Below, piece after piece: positions 40,175 through 48,262 of a stretch of 64,000 nucleotides of DNA (its first letter is position 1; every line of letters begins with the position of its first letter). Source of the stretch: Phytohabitans sp052068095 (lineage in GTDB: Bacteria > Actinomycetota > Actinomycetes > Mycobacteriales > Micromonosporaceae); the NCBI RefSeq assembly GCF_052068095.1, contig NZ_JBQHDG010000014.1:186001-250000 (forward strand), read 5' to 3'. The notes beneath the pieces are model-generated. The model ran no database searches. It was not told the DNA's origin and worked only from the letters and a program-made list of their open reading frames with translations. The translations under genes and the position numbers were made by a program.

Positions 40175-41149
40175 TTAGTACGAGACGCCGATCTGCTCGC
40201 GGATCTTGTCGAGCAGCTCCATGACCTGGATCGTCGCCGCGTGCGGCACGAGCGGGCTCTCGGTCAGCCCTTCGCGGAGGCAGCGCTGCACCTCCGCGGC
40301 CTCGTACCGGTAGCCGAGGCCCTCGCGCGGCACCTCCACGACCTCCGGCTCCGCGCCGTCCCGGTGCAGCGTGAACCGGTCCGGCCGGAAGAACGGCGGG
40401 TCGAGGACGATCCGCCCCGTGGTGCCGCTGACCGTGGCACCGAGCGCGGTCTGGCCGAGCATGCCGCTGGTGAGCGCGGCCAGGGCTCCCGAGTCGTACC
40501 CGAAGATGATCCCGGTGTTTTCGTCTGTGCCCTCGGGACCGATCTTGGCCCAGGCGCGCACGTGCTCGGGCATGCCGAGGATCAGGTGGGCGAAGCTGAC
40601 CGGGTAGACGCCGAGGTCGAGCAGCGCGCCGCCGCCCAGCTCCGGCGCCCGCATCCGGTGGGTCGGCTCGAACGGGCCGGCCACGCCGAAGTCCGCGTGC
40701 ACGCTGATCACCTCACCGATCGCGCCGTCGCGGATCAGCTCGACCATCCGCAGCACGCTCGGGTTGCACCGCATCCACATGGCCTCCATCAGGAAGAGGC
40801 CGCGGTCGCGGGCCAGGTCGATCAGCTCGACCGTGGTGGTCAGATCCAGCGTGAACGGCTTTTCGCACAGCACCGCCTTCCCGGCCTCCAGCAGGATGCG
40901 GGTGGCGGCGTAGTGGGCGGAGTGCGGCGTGGCCACGTAGACGACCTCCACATCGGGGTCGTCGGCCAGTTCGCGCCACGACCCGTACGCCCGCGGGATG
41001 TCGTGCTTGCCGGCGAACGCCTGCGCCGACTCGGGCGACCGAGACCCGACGGCCACGATCTCCGCGTCCGGCATGAGCTTCAGGTCGTGTACGAAGGCGG
41101 TGGCGATGCCACCGGTGGCCAGGATCCCCCAACGCGTGCGCTCACTCAT
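40175..41149 (-). CDS. Gfo/Idh/MocA-family oxidoreductase
   Basis: A 324-residue NAD(P)-dependent oxidoreductase. The N-terminal Rossmann fold reads WGILATGGIATAFVHDL (GxGxxA-type) and contains the CEKPFTLDL catalytic-Lys motif (EKP); the C-terminal substrate domain has GGALLDLGVYPVSFAHLILG, including Asp and Tyr that often take part in catalysis. Substrates in the family are sugars, inositols or dihydrodiols. ATG 41149 gives MSERTRWGILA. Divergent from the Nudix gene with 31 bases between starts. Confidence 0.88.
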   Translation of the reverse strand: MSERTRWGILATGGIATAFVHDLKLMPDAEIVAVGSRSPESAQAFAGKHDIPRAYGSWRELADDPDVEVVYVATPHSAHYAATRILLEAGKAVLCEKPFTLDLTTTVELIDLARDRGLFLMEAMWMRCNPSVLRMVELIRDGAIGEVISVHADFGVAGPFEPTHRMRAPELGGGALLDLGVYPVSFAHLILGMPEHVRAWAKIGPEGTDENTGIIFGYDSGALAALTSGMLGQTALGATVSGTTGRIVLDPPFFRPDRFTLHRDGAEPEVVEVPREGLGYRYEAAEVQRCLREGLTESPLVPHAATIQVMELLDKIREQIGVSY

Positions 41150-41180
41150 GACTCGCGATCGTACGGGCATACTGGGGCCG

Positions 41181-41993
41181 ATGACTGACGTGGACGGGTG
41201 GCGGCTGCCGGAGGCGTTGGTCGCGCAGGTGCGGCGGTTCGAGGCCGGCGAGAGCGGGCCGGCGCCGCCGCCGCGGCTCGCCGCCACGGTCGTGCTGTTG
41301 CGGCCCGCCGGCGGTGGCTTCGAGGCGTACGTGCTGCGGCGGGCGGCCTCGATGGCGTTCGCCTCGGGGATGTACGCCTTTCCGGGTGGCGGGGTCGACC
41401 CGGCCGACGCCGGTGCCGATATCGGCTGGGCCGGGCCGCCGCCGGAGCAGTGGGCTTACCGTCTCGGGCGCCCCGCGGGTGAGGCGCAGGCGGTGGTGTG
41501 CGCGGCCGTGCGCGAGGTCTTCGAGGAGTCCGGCGTGCTGCTCGCCGAAGGGGCGGGCGGTGACGATCTGGAGGCCGACCGCCAGGCGCTCGTCCGCCGG
41601 GACGCCAGCCTGGGCGAGCTGCTGGCCCGGCGTGGGCTCGTGCTCCGCTCGGACCTGCTGGGCGCGTGGGCGCGCTGGGTCACGCCGGAGTTCGAGCCCC
41701 GGCGCTTCGACACCTACTTCTTCGTCGCCGCGCTGCCCGAGGGGCAGCTGGCCCGCGACGTCTCGGGCGAGGCCGACCTCACGATGTGGGTACGGCCGGC
41801 GGACGCGGTCGCGCGCTACGAGGCCGGCCAGATCGCCATGCTGCCGCCTACCGTCGTGATGCTGCGTGAGCTCGCCGGGTACCCGGACAGCGCGGCGGTG
41901 CTGGCGGCGGCGGCCGCGCGGGACGCGGCGACGGCCGTGACACCGCGCGCGGAGATCGCCGCCGACGGCACCGTGCGGCTGCGGATCACGTAA
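41181..41993 (+). CDS. Nudix hydrolase, long actinobacterial type
   Basis: A 270-residue Nudix protein. The Nudix box is split by an insertion: the Gly part is YAFPGGGVDPADAG and the catalytic helix is AAVREVFEESGVLL, with about 35 residues (GPPPEQWAYRLGRPAGE) between. This arrangement is like NUDT19/CoA-type and other long Nudix hydrolases. Further motifs include WARWVTPEFEPRRFDTYFF. The substrate may be a CoA derivative, but this is inference. ATG 41181 is the first codon with no close Shine-Dalgarno; the start looks near-leaderless. Confidence 0.85.
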   Translation: MTDVDGWRLPEALVAQVRRFEAGESGPAPPPRLAATVVLLRPAGGGFEAYVLRRAASMAFASGMYAFPGGGVDPADAGADIGWAGPPPEQWAYRLGRPAGEAQAVVCAAVREVFEESGVLLAEGAGGDDLEADRQALVRRDASLGELLARRGLVLRSDLLGAWARWVTPEFEPRRFDTYFFVAALPEGQLARDVSGEADLTMWVRPADAVARYEAGQIAMLPPTVVMLRELAGYPDSAAVLAAAAARDAATAVTPRAEIAADGTVRLRIT

Positions 41994-42000
41994 AAGCAAG

Positions 42001-42030
42001 CGGCCGGGCGACCCGCGGGCCGCCCGGCCG
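42001..42030. terminator. Bidirectional hairpin between the Nudix gene and pstB
   Basis: A perfect 10-base stem CGGCCGGGCG (42001-42010) / CGCCCGGCCG (42021-42030) with a 10-base loop lies between two convergent genes. AAAAGCAAG precedes it, giving a T-rich tail for the pst operon read on the minus strand. Confidence 0.8.
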
Positions 42031-42047
42031 TAAGCCGGTGGAGCGGG

Positions 42048-42941
42048 TCAGCCGAAGCGGCCGGTGATGTAGTCCTCGGTGCGCTTGTCGCTGGGGTTGG
42101 TGAAGAGCTTGCCGGTCTCGCTGAACTCGACCAGCCGCCCGTGCCGCACCTGCTTGTCGTCAACCTCGGCGGTGAAGAACGCTGTGTAGTGGCTGACGCG
42201 GGCGGCCTGCTGCATGTTGTGCGTGACGATGACGATCGTGTACGACTTCGTCAGCTCGTGCATCAGGTCTTCGATCTTGCCGGTGGCGATCGGGTCGAGC
42301 GCGGAGCAGGGCTCGTCCATCAGGATCACGTCCGGGCGGACGGCGATCGTGCGGGCGATGCACAGCCGCTGCTGCTGACCGCCGGAGAGGGAGAGGCCGC
42401 TCTGCTTGAGCTTGTCTTTCACCTCGTCCCACAGGGCGGCGCCGGTGAGCGCCTCCTCGACCTGGTCGCTGAGGTTGCCCTTGATGCCGTTGATCCGCAG
42501 CCCGTACGCCACGTTGTCGAAGATGGACTTCGGGAACGGGTTGGGCTTTTGGAACACCATGCCGATGCGGCGGCGCACCTGGATCGGGTCGACATCCTTG
42601 GCGTAGAGGTCCTGGCCGTGGTAGGTGACCTTGCCGGCCACGCGGGCGCCGGGGATCAGGTCGTTCATCCGGTTGAGCGAGCGCAGGATGGTCGACTTGC
42701 CACAGCCGGACGGGCCGATCATGGCGGTGATCTGGTTTTGGCGAATCGGCAACGTGGTGCCGCGGACGGCCTCGTAGTTGCCGTAGAAGACGCTGACGTC
42801 ACGCAGGTCCATGACGGGAGCGCCGGCTGCCTGCGGCGTGTCGACACCGACGGCACCCCAACCGCTGCTGGGCGCGCCGATGCTGACAGAGGGGCGGTCG
42901 CTGGCGGTCACTGTCTCCACCTTGGGGTCGGGCCTGGTCAT
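42048..42941 (-). CDS. pstB: Phosphate ABC transporter ATPase PstB
   Basis: A 297-residue ABC ATPase of high-affinity phosphate import. Walker A is GPSGCGKSTIL, the Q-loop region FQKPNPFPKSIFDNV is PstB-specific, signature LSLSGGQQQRLCIARTI, and Walker B ILMDEPCSALDPI. C-terminal KLFTNPSDKRTEDYITGRFG is the PstB hallmark. Compared with the usual ~258 residues it has a ~40-residue, Ser/Gly/Ala-rich N-terminal extension (from ATG 42941); an internal start such as the M in APVMDLRDVSV is possible. Last gene of pstSCAB; two bases from pstA. Confidence 0.95.
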   Translation of the reverse strand: MTRPDPKVETVTASDRPSVSIGAPSSGWGAVGVDTPQAAGAPVMDLRDVSVFYGNYEAVRGTTLPIRQNQITAMIGPSGCGKSTILRSLNRMNDLIPGARVAGKVTYHGQDLYAKDVDPIQVRRRIGMVFQKPNPFPKSIFDNVAYGLRINGIKGNLSDQVEEALTGAALWDEVKDKLKQSGLSLSGGQQQRLCIARTIAVRPDVILMDEPCSALDPIATGKIEDLMHELTKSYTIVIVTHNMQQAARVSHYTAFFTAEVDDKQVRHGRLVEFSETGKLFTNPSDKRTEDYITGRFG

Positions 42942-42943
42942 GT

Positions 42944-43861
42944 TCAGCGCTCCTTAATAGCGAAGCGGTTTGCAATGATGCGGGCAATGATCGTGAAGAG
43001 CAGCACGATCACGATCAGGGTCAGCGCGGCGCCCCATGCCCGGTCCTGAGGAGGCACGAACGGCTCGCTGGCGTTGCGGAAGATCTGGGCGGTCAGTGCC
43101 GTGTTCTCGCCGCTGAAGGGGTTCCAGTTCGTTTCGTTGACGGCGCCGACGACGAAGAGGATCGGCGCAGTCTCGCCCGCGGCGCGAGCGATCGCCAGCA
43201 GCGCGCCGCTGGTGATGCCCGAGATCGCGGCCGGCAGCACGACCGTGAGGGTCGTGCGCCACTTCCGGGCGCCCAGCGCCAGGCTGGCCTGGCGCAGCTC
43301 GTCGGGCACCAGCCGGAGCATCTCCTCGGTGCTGCGGATGACCACCGGGAGCATGAGGCAGGCCAGCGCGAGCGCGCCCGCGAAGGCGGTCCGCTCGTCG
43401 AAGGTCAGCACCCAGATCGTGTAGATGAACAGACCCATCACGATCGAGGGCACACCGGTCATGATGTCGGCCAGCATCCGGATGATCCGGGCGAGCGGCC
43501 GCTGTTTGCCGTACTCGTTGAGGTAGATCGCGCCCAGGACGCCGAGCGGGATCGCCATCAGGGCCGCGATGCCCGTGGTGAGCAGCGTGCCGACGATCGC
43601 CGGCCACATACCCCCGCCGGCGCGCCTCGTCGAGAGCGAGATGTCCTCGGAAAGGAACTCCCAGCTCATCACGCCGCCGCCCTTGGCGATCACCGAGTAG
43701 ATCACCAGGCCGAGCGGGACGACCGCGACGATCAGGGCGAGCACGATGGCCCCCGTGGCGATCTGGTTGGTGATCCGGCGCCGGGCGGAGAGGGAACGGC
43801 GGGTCAGGTCGGGCGCGCCGGCACCTGGCCGACTGACACGCTCAGCCGTGGTCGTCATCAC
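42944..43861 (-). CDS. pstA: Phosphate ABC transporter permease PstA
   Basis: A 305-residue inner-membrane permease. After a ~35-residue basic N-terminus come six TM spans, with the binding-protein-dependent transport signature EEMLRLVPDELRQASLALGARKW (EAA loop contacting PstB) and FSGENTALTAQIF outside. MMTTTAERVSRPGAGAP is the N-terminus. The start overlaps the pstC stop by four bases (coupled). Confidence 0.94.
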   Translation of the reverse strand: MMTTTAERVSRPGAGAPDLTRRSLSARRRITNQIATGAIVLALIVAVVPLGLVIYSVIAKGGGVMSWEFLSEDISLSTRRAGGGMWPAIVGTLLTTGIAALMAIPLGVLGAIYLNEYGKQRPLARIIRMLADIMTGVPSIVMGLFIYTIWVLTFDERTAFAGALALACLMLPVVIRSTEEMLRLVPDELRQASLALGARKWRTTLTVVLPAAISGITSGALLAIARAAGETAPILFVVGAVNETNWNPFSGENTALTAQIFRNASEPFVPPQDRAWGAALTLIVIVLLFTIIARIIANRFAIKER

Positions 43862-44820
43862 GCCGCTCCCTTCATCCGGATCTCGGCACGGCGGACGATG
43901 GCCTGCGCCACGGTGTTGATGATCACCGTCATCACGAACAGTACGACGCCGAGGCCGATCAGGGCGGCGGTGAAGTCGCCCGTCGATTCGCCGATCTGGT
44001 CGACGATCACCGCCGGCAACGCGTTGCCGCTGGCGAAAACGTTCGCGGTGATCTGGGTCGAGCTACCGATGATCAGGGCGACCGCGATGGTCTCGCCCAT
44101 GGCCCGGCCGAGGCCGAGGATGACGGCGCCGACCAGGCCGCCGAAGCTGTGCGGGAAGACCGCGCCGCGGATCATCTCCCAGCGGGTGGCGCCGAGGGCG
44201 AGCGCCGCGTCCTTGTCGGCCCGCGGCACGGTGCTGAACACCTCGCGGGAGATCGACGTGATGATCGGCGTGATCATGATGGCCAGGATGAGCCCGGCGG
44301 TCATGAAGCTCCGGCCGCTGCCGACCGGCTCGCCGAAGAGCGGGATCCAGCCCAGCACGTCGTGGAACCACTGGTAGATCGGCACGAGCTTGGGGGCGAC
44401 GACGAGGACACCCCACAGGCCGAAGACCACCGACGGCACGGCCGCGAGCAGGTCGATCACTGTGACCGCAGGGCCGCGCAGCCGGCGCGGGGCCAACTCG
44501 GTGAGGAAGAGTGCGATGCCGAGGGAGACCGGCACCGCGAAGATCAGCGCGATGAGGGAGACGACCGCCGTGCCGAAGATGAACGCGAGCGCGCCGAAGA
44601 CCCCGGCCGGCGGGTCCCAGGTCTTGCTGGTGATGAAGTCGAGGCCCATCTTGCTCAGCGCCGGCCACGCCTCGCGAGTGGTCGTGATGAGGATGAGAGC
44701 GAGCACGGCGAGCACCAGCAGGCCCGCCCCGATGGTCAACGCCATGAAGGAGCGGTCGGCCCTCGGGCCGCCGCCCCGGCTCGCGAGAGGGCTGGGCGGA
44801 TCGGGTGTCTGAGTCGTCAC
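43858..44820 (-). CDS. pstC: Phosphate ABC transporter permease PstC
   Basis: A 320-residue permease, partner of PstA in the phosphate channel. Six spans follow a short basic tail; the conserved EAA loop reads EVFSTVPRADKDAALALGAT, and outside loops WFHDVLGWIPLFG and GSSTQITANVFASGN fit PstC. It is coupled to pstA (four-base overlap) and separated from pstS by a 74-base gap with a strong hairpin, which probably lets pstS be made in excess. Confidence 0.94.
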   Translation of the reverse strand: MTTQTPDPPSPLASRGGGPRADRSFMALTIGAGLLVLAVLALILITTTREAWPALSKMGLDFITSKTWDPPAGVFGALAFIFGTAVVSLIALIFAVPVSLGIALFLTELAPRRLRGPAVTVIDLLAAVPSVVFGLWGVLVVAPKLVPIYQWFHDVLGWIPLFGEPVGSGRSFMTAGLILAIMITPIITSISREVFSTVPRADKDAALALGATRWEMIRGAVFPHSFGGLVGAVILGLGRAMGETIAVALIIGSSTQITANVFASGNALPAVIVDQIGESTGDFTAALIGLGVVLFVMTVIINTVAQAIVRRAEIRMKGAA

Positions 44821-44848
44821 GGTCCTAACTCCGGTGGCTGGGACGCCG

Positions 44849-44880
44849 CCAGGGGCGGGATCGTCGGACCCCGCCCCTGG
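44849..44880 (-). terminator. Hairpin between pstS and pstC (partial terminator/mRNA stabiliser)
   Basis: CCAGGGGCGGG (44849-44859) pairs perfectly with CCCGCCCCTGG (44870-44880), a strong 11-bp stem without a T tract. In pst operons such intergenic stems commonly lower expression of the membrane parts compared with the binding protein. Confidence 0.7.
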
Positions 44881-44894
44881 GCTCTGTCATCGAT

Positions 44895-45980
44895 TCACTG
44901 GATCTTGTCGAGCTGGGCGAGCGCCTTCGTCTTGAGCGCCGCGGGCAGCGGGGCGTAATCCACCTCGGGGGCGAGCGTCTGACCCTCGTTGAGGATGTAG
45001 GTGACGAAGCCCTTAACCGCGTCCTTCTTCGCCGCGTCCGGGTACGAGGTGCGGACGAGGATGTAGGTCGGGGCGGTGATCGGGTAGCTCGTCGCGCCGG
45101 CCGCGTTCAGCGGGTCGTACGTGAGGTCGTCCTTGACCGTCGCGCCTTCCAGGGCGGCCGTGGCGCCGTCGAGGCTGGCCGCGACGAACTGGCCGTCCTT
45201 GTTCTTGATCGCGGCGAACTTGAGGCCGCTCTCCTTGGCGTCGCTGAAGTCGACGTAGCCGATCGCGCCGTCGCTCTGCTTGATGATCTGCGCGACACCC
45301 GTGTTCTTCTGCGCGCCCTGGGTGGTGGACGGCCAGTTGACCGTGTCACCGCTGTCCAGCTTCCAGCTCGGCGCGGCGGCCTTCAGGTACTTGGTGAAGT
45401 TGTTGGTCGTACCCGAGCCGTCGGCGCGGTGCGCGACCGTGATCGCCTTGTCGGGCAGGTTGACGCCCGGGTTGTCGGCGGCGATCGCCGCGTCGTTCCA
45501 CTTCTTGATGTCCGTCTGGAAGATCTTCGCGAGCGTGTCCGGGCTGAGCTGAAGCTTGTCCACGCCCGAGAGGTTGTAGGAGACCGTAATCGGCGCGGCC
45601 ACGGTCGGCACGTACAGGAAGGAGTCGGCGGCGACGCCGTCCGTGTCCTTGACCGTGCTGTCGGTGCCGGCCCAGTCCACGAGGTTGGCGCCGAAGTCCT
45701 TCTTGCCCTGACCCGAGCCGACGGAGTTGTAGGTGACAGTCACCTTCGACGCCACGGTCTTGAACTCGGCGATCGCCTCCGTGTAGAAAGCGTTCGGGAA
45801 GCTGGCGCCACCGCCCTTGATGTCGCCGGACAGGCTTTCATAGTTGCCCGCGCCAGAGCCGGAATTGCCGGTCCCGGTGTCGGTGCCGTTGTCGTCGTCT
45901 CCGCCACCGCAGCCGGCAAGTGCGAGCGCGGCGATCGCGACGCCGACGAGGGCACGCCGCGAGAGCACGTTGCGGTTCAC
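44895..45980 (-). CDS. pstS: Phosphate-binding lipoprotein PstS
   Basis: A 361-residue periplasmic-type binding protein anchored as a lipoprotein: the signal ends LALAGC with Cys24, then an Asp/Gly/Asn-rich linker. Phosphate-binding segments include GGGASFPNAFYTEAI, NSVGSGQGKKDF (Ser/Thr loop), HRADGSGTTNNFT and GAIGYVDF. The GTG 45980 start was chosen since it begins just before the signal peptide (NRNVLSRRALVGV). It opens pstSCAB; a PHO box lies about 90 bases upstream, so phosphate starvation should induce it via PhoP. Confidence 0.95.
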   Translation of the reverse strand: MNRNVLSRRALVGVAIAALALAGCGGGDDDNGTDTGTGNSGSGAGNYESLSGDIKGGGASFPNAFYTEAIAEFKTVASKVTVTYNSVGSGQGKKDFGANLVDWAGTDSTVKDTDGVAADSFLYVPTVAAPITVSYNLSGVDKLQLSPDTLAKIFQTDIKKWNDAAIAADNPGVNLPDKAITVAHRADGSGTTNNFTKYLKAAAPSWKLDSGDTVNWPSTTQGAQKNTGVAQIIKQSDGAIGYVDFSDAKESGLKFAAIKNKDGQFVAASLDGATAALEGATVKDDLTYDPLNAAGATSYPITAPTYILVRTSYPDAAKKDAVKGFVTYILNEGQTLAPEVDYAPLPAALKTKALAQLDKIQ

Positions 45981-46069
45981 CTCAGGTAAGCCTCTCTGTT
46001 GGGAGCGTCCGGCCATGAACGGGCCGAACACTGGCGACGCTAAAAGCAGCAGGTAGCCGGCTTCCACGG

Positions 46070-46091
46070 CGTGGATGAACGAGGAGTGAAC
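46070..46091 (-). promoter_or_regulatory. PHO box (PhoP operator) of the pst operon
   Basis: On the minus strand two 11-base direct units follow in exact phase: GTTCACTCCTC (46091-46081) and GTTCATCCACG (46080-46070). The GTTCA core and 11-base repeat match the PhoP boxes known in Streptomyces and relatives. About 90 bases upstream of the pstS start. Confidence 0.85.
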
Positions 46092-46205
46092 ACGTCTACC
46101 AGGCAAGATTGCGCAATGCTGAGGGGGAGTTGTCCGTTCCGTGAACCAGGGTGCTTGTGCCGGGAATATCCGATATTGGCGGTCGCCCGTTATCGCTACG
46201 CGACG

Positions 46206-47168
46206 TTACGTTGACGTTGCTGTGACCGGGTGAACAACCCGTCGGTAACTCACATCCGTAGACCAACGGGCGAACCCCGACCGGGTGTACAGCGCCACCG
46301 CCCGGACGTTCGACTCATCGACGTAGAGCATCGCCTGATCCAGCCCTCGGCCACGCAGGTAGCGCAGGCCGGCCACGGTCAGCGCGGAACCGAGGCCGGT
46401 GCCGTGCGCGTCCGGGTCGACCCCGAGCACGTACACCTCGCCGATCGGCTCGTGCTGGTGCCCCCGGGCGCCGTGCACCTTGGTCCAGTGAAAGCCGAGC
46501 AGCCGGCCGTCTCCGGCCACCGCGAGCAGGAAGCCGTCCGCGTCGAACCACGGCTCCGCCATCCGTAGCCGCAGGTCACGCAGTGTCCAGCGGCCCTGGT
46601 CGGGGTGGTCGGCGAAGGCGCGCGCGTTGAGCGTCACCCATGCCTCGTCGTCCTGGCCCGGCCGGAACGGGCGCAGCGCCACTCCCTCGGGCAGCCTCGG
46701 CTCCAGCAGCGGTGCGTAGAGCGAGCGGCGCATTTGCAGCAGCACGCGGGCGCGTACGAACCCGAGGCTGAGCGCGAGCGCGCCGGCCGAGGGGTGGTCG
46801 CCGTGCGCCCACAGACGCAGCCGCCCGCGCGGGTCGGTCTTGTCGGTGACGTCCATCGCCGCCCGCACGAGCGCCCGCCCGAGCCCGTGCCGCCGGCGCA
46901 GCGGGTGCACCGCCAGCTCCGCGGACGCGCCCTCGACCTTGTCGGTGGTGTCCAGGTGGGCATATCCGGCGAGCGCGCCGTCGTGGTCCCGCGCCAGCAG
47001 GTGAACGGCCGGTACGTCGCCGCCGTGCCGCAGGTGGAGCACCACGTGCTCGGAGAGGGGGTACGCCCCGTCCGTGTCGCCGGCGGCCTGGGCGAGAGCG
47101 AGCACCTCCCGCACCTCCTCCGCGGTCAGCTGATCGGTCCGGGCCGCGACGGGATGTACGGAGGTCAC
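46206..47168 (-). CDS. mshD: Mycothiol synthase (acetyltransferase) MshD
   Basis: A ~320-residue double GNAT enzyme catalysing the last step of mycothiol synthesis, acetylation of Cys-GlcN-Ins. The N-terminal GNAT has ELAVHPLRRRHGLGRALVRA; the C-terminal, active half has GEVYVLGVDPDAHGTGLGSA and LYVDESNVRAVALYTRSGF, the classic MshD sequence. GTG 47168 (or 47171) starts it. Its neighbourhood beside pst and glnR is the normal actinobacterial one. Mycothiol is the low-molecular thiol of these bacteria, supporting the taxonomic assignment. Confidence 0.94.
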   Translation of the reverse strand: MTSVHPVAARTDQLTAEEVREVLALAQAAGDTDGAYPLSEHVVLHLRHGGDVPAVHLLARDHDGALAGYAHLDTTDKVEGASAELAVHPLRRRHGLGRALVRAAMDVTDKTDPRGRLRLWAHGDHPSAGALALSLGFVRARVLLQMRRSLYAPLLEPRLPEGVALRPFRPGQDDEAWVTLNARAFADHPDQGRWTLRDLRLRMAEPWFDADGFLLAVAGDGRLLGFHWTKVHGARGHQHEPIGEVYVLGVDPDAHGTGLGSALTVAGLRYLRGRGLDQAMLYVDESNVRAVALYTRSGFARWSTDVSYRRVVHPVTATST

Positions 47169-47188
47169 CACGTCACGGTATGCCAGGT

Positions 47189-48148
47189 TCAGATCTGGCC
47201 GAGCTTGAGCGGCCACTCCCGGCCGTGCATGCGGGGCGGGTCGATGCCGGGCGGGAGCGCGCAGAGCTGAAAGCGGCGGCCCAGGTTGGGCAGGATCGAG
47301 CGGAGCGCCGAGATCGTGCCGTGGCGGTCGCCACCCGCGTCGTGCAGCAGGACGATCGCCCCGCGGGTCGTGCCGGAGTTGACCGTGCTGGCGATGCTGC
47401 CCGCGCCGGGCTTGCGCCAGTCCTGCGGGTCCACCGTCCAGTGCAGCGGCGTCATGCCCAGCTCGCGGGATACCGCCACGATCGACGCCGTCCACGCACC
47501 GCCGGGCTGGCGGTAGTAGGACACCCGGGCACCGGGCGCGGCGTCGCGGATCGCCTGGTTGGTGCGTAGGAGATCGGTGCGGATGCCGGCCCTGGTGCGC
47601 ACGCCGAGCCGCACGTCGTGCTCCCACGAGTGGTTGCACAGGGTGTGGCCGTCGGCGGCGATCTGCCGCACCAGCCCGGGAAACGCCCTGACGTTGACGC
47701 CGACCAGGCAGAACGTCGCCTTCACGCCGTACCGTCGCAGCATCGCGAGCGCCTGCGGGGTCTGCGACGGGTCGGGACCGTCGTCGAAGGTCAGCGCCAC
47801 CCCGGTCGTACCCGTGGTGCGGCGGCTGCCGAACGGACCGCCCCGCTCGGCGGGCAGCGGCGGGCGGCCGGGCCCGGTGATCGGCTGCGCGGCCATCGGC
47901 GGGGCCGGTGCGATGGGCGGCTTCGGCGCGGCGGCGACGGGTCGGGCCGCGCCGGTGGCCGGCGCGACGGTGCGCGCCGTGCGCTCCCGGGCGGTGTCGG
48001 GCGCGAGATGGTGCCCCACCAGGTAGGCGCTCGCCACGATCGCGGCTATCACACCCGCGACGATCGCCACCGTGCGCACGTTGGACAGAGCGGTACCGGT
48101 GCGCTCGTCGGTCTCACCGGCCTCGGTGGCCTCCTGGGTAACAGGCAC
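47189..48148 (-). CDS. Polysaccharide deacetylase (CE4/NodB), membrane anchored
   Basis: A 319-residue protein with one N-terminal TM (TVAIVAGVIAAIVASAYLVG), a Pro/Ala-rich linker and a NodB domain outside the cell. CE4 motifs are complete: TFDDGPDPS (catalytic Asp and metal Asp), HSWEHD (metal His pair), RQPGGAW, DPQDWR and LLHDAGGDR (catalytic-support His). It should remove N-acetyl groups from cell-wall glycans such as peptidoglycan or chitin fragments. The AT-rich upstream part holds a CTTAAG palindrome pair and the probable promoter. Confidence 0.9.
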   Translation of the reverse strand: MPVTQEATEAGETDERTGTALSNVRTVAIVAGVIAAIVASAYLVGHHLAPDTARERTARTVAPATGAARPVAAAPKPPIAPAPPMAAQPITGPGRPPLPAERGGPFGSRRTTGTTGVALTFDDGPDPSQTPQALAMLRRYGVKATFCLVGVNVRAFPGLVRQIAADGHTLCNHSWEHDVRLGVRTRAGIRTDLLRTNQAIRDAAPGARVSYYRQPGGAWTASIVAVSRELGMTPLHWTVDPQDWRKPGAGSIASTVNSGTTRGAIVLLHDAGGDRHGTISALRSILPNLGRRFQLCALPPGIDPPRMHGREWPLKLGQI

Positions 48149-48168
48149 GACCTTGAGGATAAATCGCT

Positions 48169-48183
48169 CTTAAGAAACTTAAG
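48169..48183. promoter_or_regulatory. CTTAAG-AAA-CTTAAG repeat before the deacetylase gene
   Basis: Two CTTAAG palindromes separated by AAA lie about 20 bases upstream of the deacetylase start, in an AT-rich strip that stands out against the GC-rich surroundings. It may be an operator or part of the promoter. No known regulator is matched. Confidence 0.4.
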
Positions 48184-48214
48184 GCCAAAAACGCCCAAAT
48201 GCATTACATATAAG

Positions 48215-48248
48215 GAAGCGCCACCCAGCCTTCGCTGGATGGCGCTTC
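48215..48248 (-). terminator. Terminator after glnR
   Basis: GAAGCGCCACCCAG (48215-48228) pairs with CTGGATGGCGCTTC (48235-48248) with one C-A mismatch around a 6-base loop. On the minus strand, the direction of glnR, it is followed by CTTATATGTAAT. Confidence 0.75.
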
Positions 48249-48262
48249 GGGGTAGCCGGGTG

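Noticed and set aside
46225..46235. Single PHO-like unit (GTTCACCCGGT on the minus strand) inside the end of mshD
   Set aside because: It matches the 11-base unit well but has no second unit in phase and lies within coding DNA, so is likely chance.
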